A stretch of 17,028 nucleotides of DNA from Scatosoma sp045632625 (GTDB taxonomy: Bacteria > Bacillota > Clostridia > Christensenellales > Borkfalkiaceae), in NCBI GenBank assembly GCA_045632625.1, contig JAZQWZ010000161.1, forward strand, positions 1 through 17,028, written 5' to 3'. Positions 1 to 6,735 of the stretch are shown piece after piece. The translations under genes were made by a program, and so were the position numbers. The notes under the pieces are model-generated. The model worked only from the letters and a program-made list of their open reading frames with translations, ran no database searches and had not been told where the DNA came from. Position 1 is the first letter of the stretch; each line of letters starts with the position of its first letter.

Positions 1-2
1 AA

Positions 3-2825
3 AAATCCTATAAAAAGCTTGTGGATATTTCCAAGGAATACGAAGAGCTTGGCGAATGGCTCAAAGAAGGCAACACGAATTTTGAGACGAATAGAACGGT
101 GAAATATATCGTTAAGCGTTTGTCGAAAACGGCGGTGTCTAGTGACGTAGAAGTGACGGTGCAGCATTTGGAAACGCTGTACGGCATTTATGAAGCAATG
201 GCGGCGATCCGCGCAAACACCAAGCTTTCGCAATATTTCACCTATTCCTTTGGACGCGTAGATTTCTTTGACGCAAGGCTGAATTTCTTGAAGGATTTGT
301 ATCGCTTGCACGAATTGTGCTCGACGGTATTTTTGGATTTTAACGCGGACAGCTTTAACAGTATGTGTATCCGCGCGGCAAACGGATATACCGCGCCTGT
401 TTTGAAGGGCTTGCTTTCGTCGCTTGACGCGTTCTTGACGGCGGAAGACAGCTTGTTGGAAGCAACGCAAGCGGATAGAAAGAAAGTGCCGGAAGAAGAC
501 GTTTTAGAGTATTACGTTGCCAAAGCGGGCGCGCTGATCGAAAACGTGGATATGCTCGCGCCTTGGTGTATGTATAAAAAGACGGCGAAGGCGCTGGACG
601 AAGCAGGGCTTACGTTCATTACAGACGCGCTCGAAAACGGTTCGGTGACCAGTGAAAACATTATCGACAGTTTTGAAAAGAATATTTATAAAAACTTCTT
701 GCAAACCAACATACCGCTCGATCCCGTTTTGGCGAGATTTTCGGCGGCGGTTTTGGAAGAAAAATCGGAAAATTTGCGCATAGTTATGGACGATTTCTCG
801 CGCCTGACCAAGGAAGCTATCCGCTCCACCTTGATTGCGCGCTTACCAACGGCGTCGACCGAGGGCAGTTTGAGCTTGGAAGTGGGCGCATTCGGGCGTT
901 TGGTAAAAGCCAACCTGCGCGGTATGGGGCTTAGACAGCTGTTTGAAGAAATTCCTGAGCTTATTAAGCGCGTTGCGCCGTGTATGCTTATGAGCCCGAT
1001 TACCGTTTCGCAATATTTGCAAGCGGAAAACGGGTTGTTCGATTTGGTTATCTTCGACGAAGCGTCGCAAATTCCTACGGCGGAAGCCGTGTGTACGCTG
1101 GCGCGCGGTAAGAGTGTAGTGGTGGTAGGCGATCCCAAACAATTACCCCCGACCACTTTCTTCCATACGCAGTACGTGGATGAAGAGAATTTGGAAAATG
1201 AAGATATGGAAAGCGTCTTGGACGATTGCTTGGCAATCAACATGCCGCAACGCCATTTGACGTGGCATTACAGAAGTAAACACGAAAGCTTGATTGCGTT
1301 CTCTAACGTTATGTATTACGACAACAAGCTTTGCACGTTCCCCTCGCCGGACGCGCTGAACAGTAAGGTTAAGTTCGTTTTGGTGGAAGACGGTACCTAC
1401 GATAGGGGTGTTACCAAGCGGAATAAGGAAGAAGGCGATGCTTTGATTAAAGAAGTATTGCGCCGTTTGAGCGATCCTGTTTTGAAAAAATCGAGTATCG
1501 GTATCGTTACGTTTAGTAACGTGCAAAAGGAATATATCGAACGCAAGCTTTCGCATGAAATTGCGCAAAGAAAGCTGGAACGCGAGGCATACGAACGCGA
1601 AGAACCGCTGTTTGTCAAAAATTTGGAAAATGTACAAGGGGACGAGCGCGACGTGGTGCTGTTCTCTATTTGCTATGGGCCGGATAGATTGGGGCGCATT
1701 TCCTTGAACTTTGGGCCTTTGAACCAAGCGGGCGGTTGGCGTCGTTTAAACGTTGCCGTATCGCGTGCAAGGGAAGAAATGATTGTGTTCTCGTCCATGA
1801 CGGGGGCTATGATAGACCTTTCCAAAACGACGTCGAAAGGCGTTGCGGGCTTGAAAGCGTTCTTGGATTTTGCGGAAAAGGGCAGAACCAACTTGGCTAT
1901 CTCGTCGGGGAACGTTATTTTGAAACGTCCCGGGCTTGGCAAATATATCGCGGAAGAGCTGGCGTCCTATGGCTACGAATGCCGTTACGACGTGGGCGTG
2001 TCTGGATTTAAGATTGACGTTGCTGTGCTCGATCCTAAGAACAAACACAAGTTTATTTTGGCGATTATGTGCGATACGCCCAACCGCTTCTCCGTCAAGG
2101 ATAGAAACGTATTGCAAATCCAAACGCTTAAACGCAACAACTGGAACGTGGCGCGTGTGTTTGCTGTCAATTATTATAACAATCCTAAGCGCGAAATCAA
2201 GAAAATTAAGGATATTTTGGATAAATTGACGGGCGCGGATAAGAAGGGCGGTACGGAACTCAATCGTGCGAAAAAGCCGTATAAATCGGCTGTTTTGACT
2301 GCGCTTAGCGAAAACGCGAACTATGTAACGTCGGGCGAAAACGATAAGGAAATTTTGGCGCGTTTGAAAGCGATTGTTACAGCGGAAGAGCCTATTTCCT
2401 ACGAGTTTTTGCTCCGTAGATGCTTAAATAGTTTGGGTATTGTTAAATATGGTACGAAGGTAGAAACGCGTATGCAGGCGTTGATCGCGCTGTGTGGATT
2501 TAAGCAGGAAAAGATTTTGTCGTCCGTGTATTATTACAAGACGGATAAGTATCTCGGCTTTGATAGATACCGCGTGGAAACGGCGGATGCGCTTAGAAAG
2601 CATGAAACGGATTACGTGCCTTATGAAATTATCGCGATTATCCGTTGCGCTTTGGAAGACAAGGTGGCGCTGTACATGGAAGAAATTAACACCATTGTAG
2701 CGTCCGTATTGCGTATGGCAAAGCCTAGCGAGAAGTTTATTGCTTATATCAACGAATGCGTTACGCTTGGCGAAGAAAAGGGCTTGTTTATGCGTTCGGT
2801 ATCCGATAGAATTTCGTTGGCGTAA
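3..2825 (+). CDS. SF1 superfamily helicase with Vsr-like nuclease and DUF3320 domains, C-terminal part (5' end outside window)
   Basis: The frame is open from the left edge, so this is the C-terminal part of a larger protein, and the Walker A motif must lie upstream. Counting from the GTG at position 21, the visible SF1 helicase motifs are DEAS at 346-349 (motif II), GDPKQLPP from 370 (III), HYRSKHES from 416 (IV), VQGDERD from 538 (V) and VAVSRARE from 578 (VI). Residues about 634-735 resemble the Vsr-like REase_MTES_1575 domain. Residues about 785-930 resemble DUF3320. This order is typical of very large (often over 1,500 residues) DNA2/NAM7-like helicases, some of which occur near defence genes but whose role is mostly unknown. 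The residue expected to be the catalytic Glu of the nuclease core is Met683 (AIMCD). The comEC-like gene follows after 26 bp, so the two are probably cotranscribed. The GTG at 21 is only an internal codon. Confidence 0.88.
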   Translation, partial: KSYKKLVDISKEYEELGEWLKEGNTNFETNRTVKYIVKRLSKTAVSSDVEVTVQHLETLYGIYEAMAAIRANTKLSQYFTYSFGRVDFFDARLNFLKDLYRLHELCSTVFLDFNADSFNSMCIRAANGYTAPVLKGLLSSLDAFLTAEDSLLEATQADRKKVPEEDVLEYYVAKAGALIENVDMLAPWCMYKKTAKALDEAGLTFITDALENGSVTSENIIDSFEKNIYKNFLQTNIPLDPVLARFSAAVLEEKSENLRIVMDDFSRLTKEAIRSTLIARLPTASTEGSLSLEVGAFGRLVKANLRGMGLRQLFEEIPELIKRVAPCMLMSPITVSQYLQAENGLFDLVIFDEASQIPTAEAVCTLARGKSVVVVGDPKQLPPTTFFHTQYVDEENLENEDMESVLDDCLAINMPQRHLTWHYRSKHESLIAFSNVMYYDNKLCTFPSPDALNSKVKFVLVEDGTYDRGVTKRNKEEGDALIKEVLRRLSDPVLKKSSIGIVTFSNVQKEYIERKLSHEIAQRKLEREAYEREEPLFVKNLENVQGDERDVVLFSICYGPDRLGRISLNFGPLNQAGGWRRLNVAVSRAREEMIVFSSMTGAMIDLSKTTSKGVAGLKAFLDFAEKGRTNLAISSGNVILKRPGLGKYIAEELASYGYECRYDVGVSGFKIDVAVLDPKNKHKFILAIMCDTPNRFSVKDRNVLQIQTLKRNNWNVARVFAVNYYNNPKREIKKIKDILDKLTGADKKGGTELNRAKKPYKSAVLTALSENANYVTSGENDKEILARLKAIVTAEEPISYEFLLRRCLNSLGIVKYGTKVETRMQALIALCGFKQEKILSSVYYYKTDKYLGFDRYRVETADALRKHETDYVPYEIIAIIRCALEDKVALYMEEINTIVASVLRMAKPSEKFIAYINECVTLGEEKGLFMRSVSDRISLA

Positions 2826-2851
2826 AGAACTAAATATAACAAAAGAAAAAT

Positions 2852-4516
2852 ATGGAAAAGCAATCGAATGTAACGATGAATAGCAAGGCGGAAGATGCAA
2901 TCGTCAACTTCCGCCCGATTGCTTTTTTCGCTGTATGTTTATGCGTGGGGATTGCCTTTGCGGTTTGCTCTGCGTTGTATGCGTTTCCGCTTTGGTATGC
3001 GTGTTTCGGCTTGCCTGTTTTGGGCTTGCCGTTTTTATTTTGCGGAAAAGGACGTGCGTATAAAGTTTTTATCGGCGTTTTGTTTTTGCTTTTGGCGTTT
3101 GTGCTTGGAACGCTTTTAACCAGTAAACAGCTACGTGATTTTCAAGACGTTCGAACGTATGAAAATACGCCGTGCCGCGTGGTGGGTAGAGTAACGGAAA
3201 TAAGCGAAAGCGAATATGCTTATTGTGTGGTGGTACGCAACATTAGCGTAGACGGAAAACAAGAAAAAGGGAGATTGATTGCGTACCTGCCTGCCGTATT
3301 TTGCCAAAGTGTGCGCGTGGGCGATACGGTGGTTTTAAGCGGAAAATTGACGACACAAGCAGAACTTATGGGCGAGTATGGTATAAATGCCTATGCAATC
3401 GGCGATAAAATCAACTTATCGATGCGCGCGGAAAATTGTGTGGTAACGGACAGTCGTTTTGCACCGCTTGCGCGCCTGCGCGAGCGTATCAAGCAAGTGA
3501 TTTATGCAGGAATGGACGACACCACGGCATCTGTAACGGTGGCGTTATTGCTTGGCGATACTACGGCAATGGAATACGGACTTTTGGATAACGTGAGAAA
3601 GGGCGGTATTGCGCACGTCTTTGCTGTTTCTGGGCTGCATATCGGCGCGGTGTTTGCTTTTTTGCTTGTTTGTATTGAGAAAACGCCGATTAGGAAATTA
3701 TCCAAACCATTTCGGTTTGTGTCGGTAGCAATACCGCTTATTTGTTATGGTGGTATTTGTTTATTTACGGCGTCGGTAATTCGTTCGTTGGTTATGTGCC
3801 TGTGCGGATATGCCACGGCATTGTTCGGGATTAAAAAGGATTTTTTGGAAACGCTGGGTTTTTCTTCGATAGTGGTGTTGCTGTTGTCACCCATTGCTTT
3901 GCTGGAAGCAGGGTTCGCGTTATCCTTTGGCGCGTGCTTGGGGATTGCCCTGCTTGCTCGCCCGTTGGAGCGTACCATGTACGCATTCACGGATAAAATA
4001 TATGCGCTTGCAACAGGAAAAATTAAGACAAGAGCGGATATTTTAGAAGAGCGCAATCATCCCTTGTCCATTCCGCAAAGAATACGCAGGACGTGTATAT
4101 CGTATGTATCTATGTGCATAGGCGCAACTGCGGCAACCGCGCCTGTCAGCGTGTTTTATTTCGGCTACGTATCGGGTTGGACGCTTGTATGCAACGTATT
4201 GTTCGTGCCGTTGATTGTAGCGGTATTTTCTGGATTATTGTTATGCGTGCTCATTTGCTGTGTTTTGCCTTTGTCGGTTGCGCGGTTGTTATTGTATGCG
4301 CCTAACGTATTTTGGAGCATGCTTTTAATCGTCTTTCAAACGGCGGACTTCTCGTCGTTTATCATACAAACTACAAGCGTTAGTTACCCTGCGCTTTGTT
4401 GTTATTTTTCAACGGTTGCCTTTTGTTCGGATAAGTTGCAAATGCAGCGAAAATATAAGTGGCTTTGGATAGCGGTTTGCACGTCGGCTTTTGTCGTATC
4501 TGTTTGTGCAGCGTAG
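2852..4516 (+). CDS. comEC: ComEC/Rec2-family membrane channel protein, without metallo-beta-lactamase domain
   Basis: This is a polytopic membrane protein of 554 residues related to ComEC, which carries single-stranded DNA across the cytoplasmic membrane during natural transformation. Residues about 15-90 are hydrophobic segments. Residues about 106-195 form a soluble OB-like region as in DUF4131. The rest is the hydrophobic Competence domain, with the family signature SGLHIG at 260-265. Full-length ComEC proteins are usually 700-800 residues and end in a metallo-beta-lactamase-like nuclease domain. Here the protein stops after the last membrane segments, and no such domain follows. The chosen ATG has only a weak purine-rich stretch before it. 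The next in-frame ATG at 2876 has no better site, and homology seems to begin only around RPIAFF (residues 21-26). Nested inverted repeats overlap the first 25 codons. Family assignment is firm; DNA uptake in this organism is inferred. Confidence 0.9.
   Translation: MEKQSNVTMNSKAEDAIVNFRPIAFFAVCLCVGIAFAVCSALYAFPLWYACFGLPVLGLPFLFCGKGRAYKVFIGVLFLLLAFVLGTLLTSKQLRDFQDVRTYENTPCRVVGRVTEISESEYAYCVVVRNISVDGKQEKGRLIAYLPAVFCQSVRVGDTVVLSGKLTTQAELMGEYGINAYAIGDKINLSMRAENCVVTDSRFAPLARLRERIKQVIYAGMDDTTASVTVALLLGDTTAMEYGLLDNVRKGGIAHVFAVSGLHIGAVFAFLLVCIEKTPIRKLSKPFRFVSVAIPLICYGGICLFTASVIRSLVMCLCGYATALFGIKKDFLETLGFSSIVVLLLSPIALLEAGFALSFGACLGIALLARPLERTMYAFTDKIYALATGKIKTRADILEERNHPLSIPQRIRRTCISYVSMCIGATAATAPVSVFYFGYVSGWTLVCNVLFVPLIVAVFSGLLLCVLICCVLPLSVARLLLYAPNVFWSMLLIVFQTADFSSFIIQTTSVSYPALCCYFSTVAFCSDKLQMQRKYKWLWIAVCTSAFVVSVCAA
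2856..2928 (+). promoter_or_regulatory. Nested inverted repeats with T-run at start of comEC, possible attenuator
   Basis: An 11-bp perfect inverted repeat pairs 2856-2866 with 2916-2926. Directly inside its 3' arm, an 8-bp perfect repeat pairs 2887-2894 with 2908-2915. The heptamer GCAATCG occurs twice (2860-2866 and 2897-2903), and both copies are complementary to CGATTGC at 2916-2922, which is followed at once by six T (2923-2928). The RNA could therefore form either a large two-stem structure or a short 7-bp hairpin followed by a U-run, two mutually exclusive folds as in an attenuator. It lies within the first codons of the predicted comEC frame. This is a sequence observation only; function is inferred, and some long repeats are expected by chance in 17 kb. 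Confidence 0.35.
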
Positions 4517-4550
4517 GGAAAAACCGAAAGAAAAATATATAATATTTTTG

Positions 4551-4579
4551 TTGCTTTTTTGATGAAGATATGTTATAAT
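4551..4579 (+). promoter_or_regulatory. Housekeeping-type promoter upstream of holA
   Basis: TTGCTT (4551-4556) is followed after exactly 17 bp by TATAAT (4574-4579), with TG one base upstream (an extended -10). An A/T-only stretch directly upstream (4531-4549, itself an 8-bp inverted repeat with a 3-base loop) could act as an UP element. The likely start lies near 4586, about 28 nt before the holA GTG. The site probably drives holA and the genes after it. Confidence 0.75.
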
Positions 4580-4613
4580 GTACTTTGAATAAAGATAATG
4601 GGGGAAAGCGGAA

Positions 4614-5609
4614 GTGAAATACGTGGATTTCAAGAAATTTACGGACGAAAACGGCGCACAGCCTATTTATCTTTTTGAAGGGGAAGAAGCGTATTTCCGT
4701 GAAAAGGGCGAAGGTATGCTCAAAGCGGCGTTCGTGCAAGAACCAACGCTCGATTATATTGCGTTTGACGGTGCAACGCTCAAAGGCGATAACATCCTTT
4801 CGGTAGTTGACGCCTTAAACAGTTTTCCTTTCATTAGCCAACGGCGTATGGTGCGCGTGAGCGAATGGTATCCTACGGATAAGGAATACGAAACGTATTT
4901 AAAAACGACGTTTGAAAATCCGCCGCTGCAAGGCATTTTGTTGATTGTCAACAGTGCAAAATCCAAGCCGGGATGCGTGCAATTTTCTAAAAAACCCAAC
5001 GTAACGTACGTGGATTGCGGGCGCGCGGACGAAGAAACTATCAAAAAATGGATCTACGTAACCTGCAAGCGCGCGGGCGTGTATGCGGACGGCGTTACCT
5101 GCGGTAAGCTGGCTGGCTATTGTGTGTACGATATGGCAAGAATTGCCAAGGAAACGGAAAAATTGCTTACCTATTGCGAAGCGGAAAAGGCGGAGCGGTT
5201 GACGGATGAAATCGTCGATAATTTGGTGTATCCCGACGCGGAATATAAGCTGTACGAATTAACGGACGCGCTCGCTAGAAAAAATTATTCGGCGTATATT
5301 AAAATTTTAAACGAGTTTTCCGTAAAAGGATTTAATGAGCTTTCGTTGCTTTCGTCTGTTGCGGCGTATTTCAAAACGCTGTACGAAACGTCGGTAATGC
5401 ACGGCAGCGATGCGGAAATTGCGTCGGCGCTTGGCAGTAAAGAATTTATCGTGCGCAAAAACCGCAGTCAAGCAGCGAAATTTGCCAAAGGCGAGTTGCT
5501 TCGCGTGTATGAGGGAGTATATAGGGCAATTTCCGATATCAAATGCGGCAATATGACGCCAGCATCGGCGTTGAAAACGGTAACGGCGAAACTGTTTTTT
5601 GTAAAATAA
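4614..5609 (+). CDS. holA: DNA polymerase III subunit delta (clamp loader)
   Basis: This 331-residue protein matches the delta subunit, which opens the beta sliding clamp within the clamp-loader complex of the replisome. The N-terminus has the usual opening (PIYLFEGEEAYFREK, residues about 14-28), then the loop with FDGATLKGDNI and the conserved block SFPFISQRRMVRV (about 70-82). The C-terminal half is helical, as expected for the oligomerisation collar. Length is close to the family's usual 330-345. The start is GTG, supported by a strong Shine-Dalgarno stretch (GGGGGAAAG, 4600-4608) 5 nt upstream. The comEC-then-holA order is common in Firmicutes, but here a consensus promoter between them suggests holA starts its own transcript. 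It is followed after 81 bp by cdaA. Confidence 0.92.
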   Translation: MKYVDFKKFTDENGAQPIYLFEGEEAYFREKGEGMLKAAFVQEPTLDYIAFDGATLKGDNILSVVDALNSFPFISQRRMVRVSEWYPTDKEYETYLKTTFENPPLQGILLIVNSAKSKPGCVQFSKKPNVTYVDCGRADEETIKKWIYVTCKRAGVYADGVTCGKLAGYCVYDMARIAKETEKLLTYCEAEKAERLTDEIVDNLVYPDAEYKLYELTDALARKNYSAYIKILNEFSVKGFNELSLLSSVAAYFKTLYETSVMHGSDAEIASALGSKEFIVRKNRSQAAKFAKGELLRVYEGVYRAISDIKCGNMTPASALKTVTAKLFFVK

Positions 5610-5621
5610 GAAAAATTAAGC

Positions 5622-5641
5622 AATTATTATATATAATAATT
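5622..5641. repeat. 20-bp perfect A/T palindrome between holA and cdaA
   Basis: Positions 5622-5641 read the same on both strands and are entirely A/T. The palindrome includes a TATAAT (5632-5637), but no convincing -35 hexamer lies 16-18 bp upstream. It begins 13 bp after the holA stop and ends 49 bp before cdaA. Possible readings are a dimeric repressor operator, a weak promoter core or a low-complexity accident. There is no T-run after it, so it is not a normal terminator. Confidence 0.4.
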
Positions 5642-5690
5642 AGTGGAAGAAAGCGTAGCGGCAATAGCGGCTGCGTAAGCGGAGGAAGAT

Positions 5691-6569
5691 ATGTTGACGA
5701 ATTTTTTAGCAATCATCAACAGCTGGCAAGGGTTCGTAGAAGCAATCACGACGTTTTTTACGAAATTTCAGGTAATTTACGGCTTTGAAATTTTGTTCTT
5801 TTTCGTTATGATTTACTATGTATCCAAGGTATTGCGCGATAACGACGCAACCAAATTGATGCTTTTGTACTGGGTTATTTTGATTAGCTGCGGTTGCTTA
5901 CACGTGTTTGCACCCGAACTTATCAGTAAACAATTTTTATTGCTTGCCATGGCCTTGGTTTCTGCGTTTATGTTGATTTTGTTTAACGTGGAAGTAAAAA
6001 AGAGCCTTTGGGACGTGCATACGACGAAAGAAAAATCGGATAAGCATACCAGCGGCGGTACGGAAATTCGCACGCAAGCGGAAACGGAAGAATGTATCCA
6101 TAACATTATCAAAGCATTGCAAAATATGTCGAAAAATAACGTGGGCGCGTTGCTTGTGTTGTCGAAGGGCAGTTTGCCTAAGCAAGTGTTGCAAAGCGGT
6201 GTGGAAATCGATGCGGAAATTTCTACGCAGCTTATCGAAGGCATTTTCTTTCCCAAAGCGCCTTTGCACGACGGGGCTTTGATTGTACACGGTCATAAAT
6301 TGCAAGCGGCAGGCTGTTTCTTGCCCTTAACGCAAAAGACCAGCTATCCCAAGGAATACGGTACGCGCCATAGGGCGGCTATCGGTATTACCGAAGTGGC
6401 AAACGTAATTTCGCTTGTCGTTTCCGAAGAAACAGGTATTATTTCCATTATCAAACAAGGCAACGTAATTCGTTATGCCGATTATGATATGCTTTTGGAC
6501 GCTTTGAAGGATTATTACTGGCAAGAGATGCCGTTGACGGATAAAAAACGCGGGGGGATTTTGAGATGA
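5691..6569 (+). CDS. cdaA: CdaA-type diadenylate cyclase (c-di-AMP synthase)
   Basis: The enzyme joins two ATP into the second messenger c-di-AMP, which in Firmicutes controls potassium and osmolyte uptake and cell-wall balance. Three hydrophobic membrane segments lie in about residues 27-98 (FEILFFFVMIYYV; LMLLYWVILISCGCLHVF; FLLLAMALVSAFMLILF), followed by a linker and the cytoplasmic DAC domain (about 125-285). Both catalytic signatures are intact: DGA at 194-196 and RHR at 226-228, in the contexts PLHDGALIV and GTRHRAAIGI. Length (292) is slightly above the usual 270-280, mainly from a charged linker after the third segment. The start is fixed by a good GGAGG site at 5681-5685. Its stop codon overlaps the start of the next small gene (ATGA), so the two are translationally coupled. 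The usual downstream partners, full-length cdaR and glmM, are not here. Confidence 0.95.
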   Translation: MLTNFLAIINSWQGFVEAITTFFTKFQVIYGFEILFFFVMIYYVSKVLRDNDATKLMLLYWVILISCGCLHVFAPELISKQFLLLAMALVSAFMLILFNVEVKKSLWDVHTTKEKSDKHTSGGTEIRTQAETEECIHNIIKALQNMSKNNVGALLVLSKGSLPKQVLQSGVEIDAEISTQLIEGIFFPKAPLHDGALIVHGHKLQAAGCFLPLTQKTSYPKEYGTRHRAAIGITEVANVISLVVSEETGIISIIKQGNVIRYADYDMLLDALKDYYWQEMPLTDKKRGGILR

Positions 6570-6670
6570 AGTTTGGAAGATTTTTAAAGGATGTATTCTT
6601 TTCTAAGTTTTGGATTAAAGTATTCTCTTTGATTTTGGCAGTATTTGCGGTATTTTTATTAAATATCTAA
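6566..6670 (+). CDS. 34-residue membrane microprotein resembling only the N-terminal helix of CdaR (YbbR)
   Basis: This small ORF starts inside the cdaA stop (ATGA, 4-bp overlap) with GGGGGG (6552-6557) 8 nt upstream, and encodes 34 residues. The first half is basic and aromatic. The second half (FWIKVFSLILAVFAVFLLNI) is one hydrophobic helix of about 20 residues. The pattern W-x-K-x3-L-x2-A with Asn at the end resembles the N-terminal membrane anchor of CdaR, the CdaA regulator normally encoded next. A true CdaR continues with several extracytoplasmic YbbR repeats. Here the frame stops immediately, and no reading frame of the following 65 bp restores a YbbR domain. It may be a minimal, functional membrane partner of CdaA or a truncated remnant. 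Tight coupling and a good ribosome binding site favour expression. The CdaR resemblance is from memory of family sequences, over a short stretch. Confidence 0.7.
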   Translation: MKFGRFLKDVFFSKFWIKVFSLILAVFAVFLLNI

Positions 6671-6735
6671 TTTTGCGATTAAGGGAAAATGTATGGAATA
6701 ACTATGCCCTAAGTGCGGCGTAAGGAGTGTAAGAA

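Noticed and set aside
686..1243. Long antisense ORFs opposite the helicase gene (also 1143-1727)
   Set aside because: They are mirrored frames of a strongly conserved helicase region, have no ribosome sites, and are expected from the codon bias.
1..2825. DUF3320-type helicase as evidence for a defence island
   Set aside because: Such helicases can occur in defence loci, but the neighbours here are housekeeping genes and no restriction, toxin or CRISPR partner is visible in the window.
5652..5683. Repeated AGCGG-like units before cdaA
   Set aside because: Three short imperfect copies within 30 bp, without symmetry or pairing; also too common in this sequence to argue for Chi sites.
5543..5788. 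Plus-strand ORF of 81 residues spanning the holA-cdaA gap
   Set aside because: It overlaps both genes in another frame, reads through the A/T palindrome, has no ribosome site, and its composition looks like out-of-frame translation.
6681..6712. Seven-codon ORF (MYGITMP) before lysC as a leader peptide for Thr/Met/Ile attenuation
   Set aside because: The purine stretch is only 2-3 nt from the ATG, there is no terminator or antiterminator pair in the 65-bp gap, and a single Thr and Met are not a run of control codons.
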